Shown: positions 1 to 6,603 of the stretch, in pieces | Position numbering within the stretch: the first letter of the stretch is position 1 | Layout of the letters: each line of letters starts with the position of its first letter | NCBI GenBank assembly: GCA_038222915.1 | Contig: JBBRHH010000152.1 | Location: 1-11,285, forward strand | Source of the DNA: JBBRHH01 sp038222915 | GTDB lineage: Bacteria > Planctomycetota > Phycisphaerae > Tepidisphaerales > Tepidisphaeraceae | Direction of reading: 5' to 3' | DNA length: 11,285 nt | Translations under genes and position numbers: made by a program | The notes under the pieces: model-generated | What the model was told of the DNA's origin: nothing | The model's database searches: none | The model's input: only the letters and a program-made list of their open reading frames with translations

Positions 1-389
1 TGGCTCGTGGTGACGACCAGCTTATCCGGGTCGGCCGCGTCCCACGTCCCAAAAGTCTTGGGCTCACGCGCGATTCCCGGATAAATCTTGCTGTCCGTCG
101 AATTCATCGTGAATGTCGACACCGTGCCCTGCGGCACCGCCCCCTGCACGCTCATCTCCGCGGCCTTGTTGTGCGTCGGCCCAACAATAAAGTTCCCGTC
201 CGCGTCGGCCGCCGGTACCTCCCCATCCGCCAACTCCTTGGCCTCCACATACCCCGGCGAATGCGGATCCCGCCCATTCGACTTGGACTGAGCCGGACGC
301 GTCGCCGGCGGGGCGTCCGCCGCCATCGCAAAATGCGCTGTCGTCATCAGGCCAACCGAGAGTGCCGCGATCAATATTTTCGTCTTCAT
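1..389 (-). CDS. Exported esterase-like protein, N-terminal part (runs off window start)
   Basis: A minus-strand reading frame opens at an ATG at 389-387 and stays open to the window edge (129 codons visible). A GGGA stretch lies about 6 bases upstream as a modest ribosome binding site. Residues 1-23 form a signal peptide: Lys-rich start, hydrophobic core ILIAALSVGLMTTA, and cleavage near AMA/AD. A Pro/Ala-rich linker follows, then a segment including FIVGPTHNKA, SKIYPGIAREP and the final LVVTTS. From memory of the family, this resembles the region ahead of the alpha/beta-hydrolase core in secreted enterochelin-esterase-like proteins (putative esterase family, PF00756). The catalytic serine region would lie beyond the window, so activity cannot be judged. 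It is transcribed divergently from the SRPBCC/DoxX operon. The reading frame and export signal are clear; the family call is tentative. Confidence 0.6.
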   Translation of the reverse strand, partial: MKTKILIAALSVGLMTTAHFAMAADAPPATRPAQSKSNGRDPHSPGYVEAKELADGEVPAADADGNFIVGPTHNKAAEMSVQGAVPQGTVSTFTMNSTDSKIYPGIAREPKTFGTWDAADPDKLVVTTS

Positions 390-509
390 GGTTCCCGTCA
401 GTTAGAGTTTGCCGGGCAGGAATGTATCACCCCGCCCAGCGACATAAAAGATACCAACGACAAGCGATTTCGTGTTGCTCGCCCCAGATAACTTCCCTGA
501 ACCCCCAGC

Positions 510-538
510 TTGACTGAGCATAACCACATGGTTACATT
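510..538 (+). promoter_or_regulatory. Sigma70-type promoter of the SRPBCC-DoxX operon
   Basis: TTGACT at 510-515 (5 of 6 matches to the -35 consensus) is separated by exactly 17 bases from TACATT at 533-538 (4 of 6 matches to the -10 consensus). Transcription would start near 545, about 35 bases ahead of the ATG at 579. Both elements are embedded in a set of inverted repeats, so the promoter is probably controlled by a repressor. Confidence 0.5.
521..534. promoter_or_regulatory. Operator-like palindrome 1, TAACC-N4-GGTTA
   Basis: TAACC (521-525) and GGTTA (530-534) form a perfect 5-bp inverted repeat around ACAT. It lies inside the promoter spacer and overlaps the first base pairs of the -10 box, as expected for a repressor site. 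A second site of the same design lies 23 bases downstream. The architecture fits TetR-like or winged-helix dimers, but no regulator gene is in the window, so the protein is unknown. Confidence 0.5.
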
Positions 539-542
539 AATG

Positions 543-558
543 GTAACCATTCGGTTAC
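543..558. promoter_or_regulatory. Operator-like palindrome 2, GTAACC-N4-GGTTAC
   Basis: GTAACC (543-548) and GGTTAC (553-558) form a perfect 6-bp inverted repeat around ATTC, centred on the predicted transcription start. GTAACC also pairs with the GGTTAC at 530-535, giving an ATGGTTAC-N7-GTAACCAT inverted repeat (528-550), and another GGTTA follows directly at 559-563. In all there are four alternating half-sites plus this extra one within 43 bases, far more order than chance would give. Confidence 0.55.
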
Positions 559-578
559 GGTTAGACCTGAGAAGCAAC

Positions 579-1031
579 ATGACTTCAGCCGCTAGTGCAA
601 TCGTCAAGGAAATCACCATCAACTCCCCGGCCGAGCGGATATTTGCAGCTCTGGTCGATCCGGCCCAGCGCGTCGCATGGTGGGGAGCGCCCGGAAAATT
701 CCAGGCAACCCACATGGAATCCGACCTCCGGCCAGGCGGAGCGTGGCTCATGTCCGGCACCGGCACGGGCGGCCTGACCTTCACGCTCAAAGGCGTATAT
801 CGCACCATCGACAGCCCGCGATTGCTCGAATTCACCTGGCTTGACGACGGCCAGCAAAATGAACCCCCCACGCTGGTTCGTTTCGACCTGGAGGAGAAGG
901 ACCGCACAACCACCCTCGTGCGATTAACCCACTCGGGTTTCACAAGCGAAACCACCCGCGGCCGATATCAGGGCTGGCCATGGCTCTTGGCATTGCTCCA
1001 GGCTTATGTGCAGAATCCGTCGTCGAACTAA
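579..1031 (+). CDS. SRPBCC (AHSA1-like, COG3832) domain protein
   Basis: A 150-residue single-domain START/SRPBCC protein, the usual length for this group. Family landmarks in order: strand IVKEITINSPAERIFAAL (about 8-25), the double tryptophan W34-W35, DLRPGGAW (49-56), GVYRTIDSPRLLEFTW (72-87), the LTHSGF strand, and a C-terminal helix beginning GWPWLLALLQAYV. The fold is a deep ligand-binding cavity; substrates of most members are unknown. The reading frame extends upstream to a TTG at 510, but that start would lie inside the promoter. The ATG at 579 has GAGAAG just upstream and matches the domain boundary, so it is preferred. The next gene, DoxX-like, starts 36 bases after the stop. ArsR-type regulator + SRPBCC + DoxX is a common neighbourhood; here the regulator is absent and only operator-like sites remain. 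Confidence 0.85.
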   Translation: MTSAASAIVKEITINSPAERIFAALVDPAQRVAWWGAPGKFQATHMESDLRPGGAWLMSGTGTGGLTFTLKGVYRTIDSPRLLEFTWLDDGQQNEPPTLVRFDLEEKDRTTTLVRLTHSGFTSETTRGRYQGWPWLLALLQAYVQNPSSN

Positions 1032-1067
1032 ACGCGTCCCAATCGAATCTCAAAACAAAGGATGTGC

Positions 1068-1439
1068 ATGAACAAGCGAGCTATCACCTATTGGATCGCA
1101 ACCGGCCTCACTGCCTTCATCTTCCTCTCCGGCGGCATTGTCGACATACTCCGCCCCGCACCCGCCCTCCAAGGCATGACGCACCTCGGCTACCCCGCCT
1201 ACTTCATGGTCATCCTCGGCGTCTGGAAGGTCTTCGGCGGTGCTATCATCCTTCTCCCCCGAACAGCACTACTCAAAGAATGGGCCTACGCCGGCATGGC
1301 CTTCGATCTCACCGGCGCAACATTCTCCCATGCCGCGGTGGGTGACCCAATAGCCAAAATAATAACGCCAATCATTCTGCTCGGCATCGTCGTCGCCTCA
1401 TGGGCCCTCCGCCCCGACAGCCGCAAAGTGCGTCTGTAG
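1068..1439 (+). CDS. DoxX-like four-helix membrane protein
   Basis: A 123-residue integral membrane protein with four predicted helices at about residues 5-25, 40-62, 73-91 and 98-114. The loops LGYP (40-43), LGVWKVFG (50-57), EWAYAG (71-76) and SHAAVGD (87-93) are typical of the DoxX-like family (PF13564). Members sit in the cytoplasmic membrane; their role is poorly known, with links to redox or thiol stress in some relatives. The start is set at 1068 because AAAGGA (1057-1062) ends five bases before it; the ATG at 1062 overlaps that ribosome binding site. It lies 36 bases behind the SRPBCC gene on the same strand, so the two are probably one operon under the promoter at 510-538. Confidence 0.85.
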   Translation: MNKRAITYWIATGLTAFIFLSGGIVDILRPAPALQGMTHLGYPAYFMVILGVWKVFGGAIILLPRTALLKEWAYAGMAFDLTGATFSHAAVGDPIAKIITPIILLGIVVASWALRPDSRKVRL

Positions 1440-1509
1440 ACCAGGCCGCGCGAAATGCTCAGCCGACGCCCGCCCTGCACGTGCCGCCGCTAGCCGGATT
1501 TCCCCTGAT

Positions 1510-1986
1510 ATGATCCGGCAACCTATGCGACGAGAAACTCCCGGCGTGCGAATCCTCCCCATGAGCGACAAAATCCCCGGCTTTCGCGGCCTCACCATCC
1601 AACAGGTTCAAACCCGCTGCTTCCTCCGCGACTTGCCCGCATGCGATGGAAGATTTCGCTACCGCGCCGTCGGCCTCAAGGCCGTCCCCGGAACCGTTGT
1701 GCTGTTTCAATTCCAGGCCCGCATCATTGCCAGCGCCGTCTTCTGGCGCGACGAAAAATTCGAAAAACCCCGCGCTGGACACGGCGGCGAACTCCACTTC
1801 GAGGTGAATTCAATCCGCACCTTCGAACCACTCGACCTCACGTCCATGCGAAAAGTCTGGCCCGGCATGCGACCATTCGGCCACGTAAAGCAGGCACTGA
1901 ATCCAACCCTGTTCTCGAAGTTTAAGAGGCAGCTGAAGCACGTTGTGTCACCGTTGCCGCCGGATCACGATAAATCCCGGCGTTAA
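1510..1986 (+). CDS. Unrecognised soluble protein, possible PUA-like (EVE/ASCH-type) fold
   Basis: A frame of 158 codons. ATG codons at 1525 and 1561 are alternative starts; none has a convincing ribosome binding site. The start at 1561 (MSDKIPGFRGLTIQQ) gives a more protein-like N-terminus. I do not recognise the family with certainty. It has no membrane segment or signal peptide. The central part alternates beta-strand-like stretches (GTVVLFQFQARIIASAVFW, LHFEVNSIRTFEPLD), followed by a C-terminal basic helical part (VKQALNPTLFSKFKRQLKHV). A strand reading 'polar-hydrophobic, then IIASAVF, then an expected-contact loop' recalls PUA-like EVE/ASCH domains that bind modified bases or RNA, but this is a pattern impression only. 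It is encoded alone and its TAA is two bases from the foldback element at 1989-2153. The minus-strand frame over 1459-1797 looks like a shadow. Confidence 0.55.
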   Translation: MIRQPMRRETPGVRILPMSDKIPGFRGLTIQQVQTRCFLRDLPACDGRFRYRAVGLKAVPGTVVLFQFQARIIASAVFWRDEKFEKPRAGHGGELHFEVNSIRTFEPLDLTSMRKVWPGMRPFGHVKQALNPTLFSKFKRQLKHVVSPLPPDHDKSRR

Positions 1987-1988
1987 CT

Positions 1989-2153
1989 AGGCTCTGTCTG
2001 AGAACTCCCAGCGCGGCGAGGCGCAGCGGTTTTCGACCGTGGGCAAGGCGTGACGACGAGTCATATTGGTGAGGAAATATGGCAAGGAGGAACAACGCAG
2101 CACACGGTCGAAAGACGCAAGCATCGCCCGCGCGGAGTTTTCAGACAGAGCCT
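1989..2153. repeat. Nested foldback (MITE-like or terminator) element
   Basis: The outer arms, 1989-2008 and 2134-2153, are 20-base inverted repeats beginning AGGCTCTGTCTGA. 19 of 20 positions pair, and the one exception is a G.U wobble in RNA. The middle of the arms (about 2011-2022 against 2121-2133) pairs imperfectly with a bulge. An inner 11-base arm TTTCGACCGTG (2031-2041) pairs perfectly with 2103-2113. The loop carries a further CATATT/AATATG stem (about 2062-2081). The whole 165 bases is therefore one long imperfect hairpin with no reading frame. Flanking bases CTAG/CTGG could be a diverged target duplication (inference). It fills nearly all of the gap between two convergent stop codons, so it may act as a bidirectional terminator. 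Confidence 0.7.
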
Positions 2154-2158
2154 GGTCC

Positions 2159-2986
2159 TCAGCCGTTCATTGGGTTACCGCCCACGTCCGGAGCCGTCCT
2201 GTGTACCGCATCAGGATCGCTTCGTCTCCAATTCAAAGTCAACAGGATCAGCACGACCATCGCACCGGCGATCACAAGCGACGAGCTGATACGGCTAAGA
2301 TTCAGCCCGCCGGTATCGCGGGGTTTGGTAAGTGTGTCGCCAAGTGTCGCACCGAGAGGTCGGGAGAGAACATACGCGGCCCAGAACAGAAAGACGCGAG
2401 AGATTTTTGTGAAGAAGTAGACCAGGGCAATGAGGACGAGGAGGCCGCCGAAGAGGGCCGCGCCGCGGGCGAAACCCAGGTCGAGGCCCGTGTCGTCGGC
2501 GACGAAATCGCCAAGGGCGGTTCCCAGCGTGTTGGAGACGAGGATCGTCAGCCAGTAGAAGCACTCGCCGGTACGGCTGGTGATATTTTCAAACTGGATG
2601 ACGCGGGTGGTGCGATACCAGAGGAAGAGGACCAGAAGCACGCCGGCGAATTCGATGAGGGAAGACCACGCATAGCCAAGGCCGGCCGTGCGATCGAGGA
2701 AATCAGACATCGTCGTGCCCACGGTCGTGGTGGCCACGACAACCGCCCAGTAGATGAACGGGTGGTAGCGCTTCGCTGCGATCTGCGAAGTAGCCGCGAC
2801 AAGGAAGATCGCGAGAAACAGCGCGCTGCTGAGGGCATAGCCCCAGCCGAGCGTCATGGAGACCGCGTCACCGCCGGTCTCGCCGACCGTTGTCGCACAA
2901 ATCTTGATCAGCCAGAATACGATCGTGACGGGCGGCACCTTGCTGGCGATGTCCAGGCGTTCACGTTCCAGGGGCAATGCTGTCAT
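2159..2986 (-). CDS. DUF347 (COG4705-type) four-repeat membrane protein
   Basis: A 275-residue multi-pass inner-membrane protein built of four tandem repeats. Each repeat carries the same spaced signature W-x9-G-x4-D: W25/G35/D40, W80/G90/D95, W145/G155/D160 and W202/G212/D217, for example YWAVVVATTTVGTTMSD. This matches PF03988 (DUF347), described as four repeats of about two helices each with a conserved tryptophan. Function is unknown; four membrane-embedded acidic residues suggest a cation or small-solute path, which is inference. The ATG at 2986 has GAGG eight bases upstream and a promoter at 3019-3047. The gene ends five bases before the foldback element and converges on the 1510-1986 gene. 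A long open frame on the opposite strand is a codon-bias shadow. Confidence 0.88.
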   Translation of the reverse strand: MTALPLERERLDIASKVPPVTIVFWLIKICATTVGETGGDAVSMTLGWGYALSSALFLAIFLVAATSQIAAKRYHPFIYWAVVVATTTVGTTMSDFLDRTAGLGYAWSSLIEFAGVLLVLFLWYRTTRVIQFENITSRTGECFYWLTILVSNTLGTALGDFVADDTGLDLGFARGAALFGGLLVLIALVYFFTKISRVFLFWAAYVLSRPLGATLGDTLTKPRDTGGLNLSRISSSLVIAGAMVVLILLTLNWRRSDPDAVHRTAPDVGGNPMNG

Positions 2987-3018
2987 TCCAAAAACCTCGT
3001 TTCCGTTTTCCGCAACGC

Positions 3019-3047
3019 TTTATAAATAGGTGCCAGCAGATAGCCAA
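3019..3047 (-). promoter_or_regulatory. Sigma70-type promoter of the DUF347 gene
   Basis: Read on the minus strand, TTGGCT (3047-3042, 4 of 6) and TATAAA (3024-3019, 5 of 6) are separated by exactly 17 bases. Transcription would start near 3012, giving a leader of about 25 bases with GAGG ahead of the ATG at 2986. The surrounding 3020-3110 is distinctly AT-rich compared with the coding DNA. Confidence 0.5.
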
Positions 3048-3268
3048 TCCGCGTCTGACATTATCTTGTAATCAAACATAATTAAATCGCACTGTGATCT
3101 GTCATACTAAAACCTGTTACTCGTGAAGTTCATTTAAGTTGGCATCGGGCTTCCACATGCTGGACGTCGTCCTTTGGTCTCACACAATTGAAACTAGTTC
3201 GATCACGAAGGCGTCATTGTTGGTTGATACGCTGACGATGAACCAATATTTCGATTTGTGAGCGTCAT

Positions 3269-4135
3269 TTGCCAAAAACGATAACCGATACACGTCATCC
3301 CCTTGCAGTTCGATCACGCAGAGTCAGAAGACTGGTTCTCCTTGCCGTCGCGATCGCCGTCGGCCTGACTGCCTACATTGGCGCACGCAGAACGCCCACC
3401 GGGTCGGCCACCGGTGGCTCATTTCAGGGAAATGCCACCGGCACAGCCAGCACCTTCAGGACCACTCTGCGGGTCGGAACCTTCAACATTGATGGCGGCC
3501 GGGGAGGCGACGGGAAAGTCGACCTCAACCGAACCGCGGCCCAGATGAAAGGGTGCGATTTTCTGGGTCTGACGGAAGTGAAAGGCAGCAGTCTGACCGA
3601 AGCGCGCGATCAGGCACAGATCCTCGGCGAAAAAATGGAAATGCTGTGGGAATTCTTCCCCACCGAACGCCGCTGGTGGCGGGATGACTACGGAAATGCC
3701 GCCCTGAGCCGCCTTCCCGTCACACACTGGCAGCGGACGCAGATCTCACCACCGCACGCGCTCAGCAACAGAAATATGAGCGTCAGTACACTCGCGCTGG
3801 GCGATAAAATGCTTCGCGTCGTTGTAACGCATCTGGGCAAACACAAAGACCACGCCCAGGAGCTTACAGAGGCGATCTCAACGTTTCTGTCCCTGGAATC
3901 CCCGGCCATTCTCATGGGCGATTTCAACATCAGCGATGCAGATCCGCAGATCACCAAGCTGAAATACATGGCCGGCGTCATCGACGCGATTGGAACGCTT
4001 CCGGAGAAGGACCGCGCCGGGCATGTCGACTGGATCTTCCTGCGTGGCCTGCATTGCGTGAAGGCAGGAATCGAAGACAACGCCGTGTCGGACCATCCCT
4101 TCTATTGGGCCGATGTCGCTTTGGACAAAGATTGA
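3269..4135 (+). CDS. Membrane-anchored endonuclease/exonuclease/phosphatase (EEP) family protein
   Basis: A 288-residue protein. A basic N-terminus and one hydrophobic segment (about 21-38, RLVLLAVAIAVGLTAYIGA) form a signal anchor, so the enzyme domain probably faces the periplasm. The EEP metal-dependent phosphoesterase motifs are complete and in order: TFNID (N73), LTEVK (E103), YGNAALSR (N143), VVTHLG (H188), MGDFN (D218, N220), VDWIF (D254) and VSDHPF (D275, H276). The substrate cannot be told from sequence; relatives include secreted nucleases and lipid or sugar-phosphate phosphatases. The start is TTG at 3269, because an in-frame TGA lies at 3239-3241 and no ATG or GTG intervenes; GTGAG nearby is a weak ribosome binding site. 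A possible -35 TTGATA lies at 3224-3229 with a poor -10. The gene stands alone, about 208 bases before the GT87 gene. Confidence 0.85.
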   Translation: MPKTITDTRHPLAVRSRRVRRLVLLAVAIAVGLTAYIGARRTPTGSATGGSFQGNATGTASTFRTTLRVGTFNIDGGRGGDGKVDLNRTAAQMKGCDFLGLTEVKGSSLTEARDQAQILGEKMEMLWEFFPTERRWWRDDYGNAALSRLPVTHWQRTQISPPHALSNRNMSVSTLALGDKMLRVVVTHLGKHKDHAQELTEAISTFLSLESPAILMGDFNISDADPQITKLKYMAGVIDAIGTLPEKDRAGHVDWIFLRGLHCVKAGIEDNAVSDHPFYWADVALDKD

Positions 4136-4343
4136 TATCCCTGGTTCCATTGTTCGGAATGATGATGATAAGATGATGGCCAAAACCAAAATCATTTCAA
4201 CACAGCGACCATCATAGGCTCGTCATGTTGTTTCACTAATTATACATCTCATTAAAGTAGAAAGCCGGGGAACTGCGCGATCTACAGAGCATTCCGCGCT
4301 CGACGGCCATGTGCCGTAGAGCATGCTTGGAGGCAACTCTCCT

Positions 4344-5702
4344 ATGATAAATGGCGCTGCGGCACTTCCAGCAACGTCCGACCGCGATGGCATGTACCAG
4401 ATCCACCTTGGACTGGTCTGCGCTGCGCTTGGTGCGTTGTTCTTCTACTTCTTTCTGCAATGCATCCACCGCGCACGCCTGGGTCATTTAAGCGATTTCA
4501 GGCATTTCTACTACGCGGCCGAGGCGTTGCGGCTGCATCGCGATCCATACCAGTCCTGGCATCACGGCTACATCTATCCGCCCCTCCTGGCCTTTCTCTA
4601 CGTGCCGATTTCAAACTTCTCCGAAAACGGCGCGGCACTGGCGATCCTCCCCATCAACCTGCTGTGCATCCTCCTCTCCCTCCTGGTTGGCTCGCGTGAG
4701 GTGCTTCGCCGCCTCAGCCTCCCGCGAAACGGTCTCACCGTGGCAAGCGTCATGTTGTTCGCGTCGCTCCTCTCCGCCGACAAGATCAACGGCGAACTCC
4801 ACATGTTTCAGACCAACGCCCTGATGCTGCTGATGTTTACGCTCGCCCTGCGCTTTCTCGAGGATCGGCCGGCTCTGGCTGGTCTAGCACTGGGCCTTGC
4901 AGTGAACATCAAATATCTCCCCCTGATCTTCGTGCCCTACCTCATGGTCCGTCGCCGCTGGCGCGTCTTGATCGCCTTTGCCGCGGCCGCGATTGGATTT
5001 GCCCTCCTCCCAGCAACGCTATCCGGCTGGCACGAGAATCTGCGCCAATTGTCGATCGCCTACAGCGGCATGCTCCAGATGGCCGGGGTTAACGTGCACG
5101 TCGAGGCCGCCTCCGTTCACGAGCTCGCCGGAATGCTGAGCGTTTCCATCACCAGCGCGCTGGCACGCTGGCTCAGTCCAGACGGATCACACAATCGCCG
5201 CGCACTGTTCGCCACGGCCGCCCTGGCGGTCGCAACACTGGCTGCCAGCGTATCGATGTATCGTCGCGTGGGCTTGCCCTTCCTACGATGGCCAGGTCCG
5301 GTTGGCCAGCGCCGTCGGCAGCCCTATCGCGCCCTCGTCACCGTCGAATGGGCCACCCTCATCGCTGCTGCCCTCATCTTCAGCCCGCAGACCAACACCC
5401 GTCATCTGGTGCTCGTGGTCTTCGTCAGCGTCCTGGCTGGAGCATTGCTCATCGTTCCGCGCCCATCCCAGGCCACGCGCTCACTCTCGCGCACGCCCCT
5501 GGCGATCGCGACAGCCATCTTGCTCGCCGGCCTCCTGTTTCCGCCGGGCGACATGCATTGGCGCACCGCCGAACACTTCTGGTTTGGAATTGGCGGCGCC
5601 AGTTGGTGCCTCCTCGCGATGACGTTGACCTTGCTCTACACCACAACGGTCTACGCGTGTACATTGGAATCGCGCTCGTCTGAAGGGTTTTCAGAAGGAT
5701 GA
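4344..5702 (+). CDS. GT87-type (DUF2029) multi-pass membrane glycosyltransferase
   Basis: An integral membrane protein of about 452 residues with some ten hydrophobic segments, the usual size for GT-C enzymes of family GT87 (PF09594). After the first helix comes the diagnostic periplasmic loop: SDFRHFYYAAEALRLH with an acidic residue (about D51), then DPYQ and YIYPPLLAFLYVP. A mid-protein helix reads LALGLAVNIKYLPLIFVPYL, the usual 'G...N-x-K..P' segment of this family. Such enzymes use polyprenyl-phosphate-linked sugars to glycosylate lipids or glycans on the outer face of the inner membrane. The ATG at 4344 is chosen because GGAGG lies at 4329-4333, ten bases upstream; an in-frame ATG at 4323 is the alternative. 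The stop overlaps the next gene's upstream ATG (ATGA at 5699-5702), so the pair is translationally coupled. The acceptor glycan is unknown. Confidence 0.82.
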   Translation: MINGAAALPATSDRDGMYQIHLGLVCAALGALFFYFFLQCIHRARLGHLSDFRHFYYAAEALRLHRDPYQSWHHGYIYPPLLAFLYVPISNFSENGAALAILPINLLCILLSLLVGSREVLRRLSLPRNGLTVASVMLFASLLSADKINGELHMFQTNALMLLMFTLALRFLEDRPALAGLALGLAVNIKYLPLIFVPYLMVRRRWRVLIAFAAAAIGFALLPATLSGWHENLRQLSIAYSGMLQMAGVNVHVEAASVHELAGMLSVSITSALARWLSPDGSHNRRALFATAALAVATLAASVSMYRRVGLPFLRWPGPVGQRRRQPYRALVTVEWATLIAAALIFSPQTNTRHLVLVVFVSVLAGALLIVPRPSQATRSLSRTPLAIATAILLAGLLFPPGDMHWRTAEHFWFGIGGASWCLLAMTLTLLYTTTVYACTLESRSSEGFSEG

Positions 5703-5704
5703 AT

Positions 5705-6592
5705 ATGTCGAAGTGTCTCGGTGGTTTCCTTGCGGCTGGCCTCCTCGCAACTGCCGCTCAGTTCGCTGCCCAGGCGGATGAAATCAACACGCGATATTTC
5801 GGCGGTCTCCTCGACCATCACAGCATCTACGGAAAATATTGGTTCCCCGAACCGCTCCTGAATCCGGAAGTGGACGTTGATCGAGAGATACGTCTCGACT
5901 ATCTCCACACCGAGCGAAGAGGCCTGCAGAGCAACGCACTAAAGGCCGAAGTTGAGTACGCCGTTGGCCTCCTCACCCTCGAAATCGAACTCCCCTACAG
6001 CAACGATCGCCAAGCCGTGCGCGACGACGCAACCGGCCGCGTCATGCACGAACGATCCGAGGGCCTCGGCAACGTGGAGTTCGCCGCCCGGCATCCGATC
6101 TACCAGTACGTGTCCCCCGACCGGCAATTCGATTACTCCCTGGTCGCCGCTTTGGAACTGTCAGTGCCGACAAAAACCCGGCTCAGCCACGATACGGAGA
6201 TTGTCCCGCAGCTATCGCAGGCCGTTCGCATCGGAGAACACTTCAGCGTCCAGACCAACCTGGGTTTGTCGTTCCTGATCGGCCCGCAGGAAGGCGGCAC
6301 ACAAACCCTCGAATACGGCGCGACCTTCGGCTACAGCATCGACCGCGAACAATTCAACATCCCCGGCACAACCCGCCTGACACCCCTCTTCGAACTACGC
6401 GGCGAGCGCGGCATGAACCGCGGCGCCAACGGCCACAACATGTTAAACGGCGTCGCTGGCGTCAGGATCGACCTGCACTCCTGGGGCCTGGTACAGCCGC
6501 GGCTCGGCATCGGCTACGTCTTCCCTATCGACAGCGGAGCCCGCGATGACCTTCGATGGGGCATCGTAACCAGCATTGTCTTCGAATATTGA
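5705..6592 (+). CDS. Outer-membrane beta-barrel protein (transporter-like)
   Basis: A 295-residue exported protein. The signal peptide spans residues 1-24 (hydrophobic FLAAGLLATAAQFAAQA, cleavage before D25). The mature part has alternating hydrophobic/polar strands such as LKAEVEYAVGLLTLEIELPYS, WGLVQPRLGIGYVFPID and the last strand DDLRWGIVTSIVFEY. That strand ends in an aromatic residue, as recognised by the BAM machinery. Length and strand pattern resemble small transporter-like or 'phenol-degradation MetA' barrels (PF13557-like), but the precise family is uncertain. AGAAGGA at 5693-5699 sits five bases ahead of ATG 5705, which is preferred over the ATG at 5699. Coupling to the GT87 gene upstream suggests both belong to one envelope process. 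It converges with the minus-strand gene at 6604, with only 11 bases between stops. Confidence 0.75.
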   Translation: MSKCLGGFLAAGLLATAAQFAAQADEINTRYFGGLLDHHSIYGKYWFPEPLLNPEVDVDREIRLDYLHTERRGLQSNALKAEVEYAVGLLTLEIELPYSNDRQAVRDDATGRVMHERSEGLGNVEFAARHPIYQYVSPDRQFDYSLVAALELSVPTKTRLSHDTEIVPQLSQAVRIGEHFSVQTNLGLSFLIGPQEGGTQTLEYGATFGYSIDREQFNIPGTTRLTPLFELRGERGMNRGANGHNMLNGVAGVRIDLHSWGLVQPRLGIGYVFPIDSGARDDLRWGIVTSIVFEY

Positions 6593-6603
6593 TGTCCCGC
6601 CAT

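Noticed and set aside
510..578. TTG 510 as start of the SRPBCC protein (23 extra residues)
   Set aside because: That segment lies inside the promoter and operator repeats and adds residues outside the domain; ATG 579 has a ribosome binding site.
2066..3025. Open frame of 319 codons on the plus strand
   Set aside because: It lies antisense to the clear four-repeat DUF347 protein, is made of charged low-complexity sequence and has no domain. It is a codon-bias shadow.
4166..4181. Short GAT-type repeat between the EEP and GT87 genes
   Set aside because: Only a few units and interrupted; too short to call a tandem repeat of interest.
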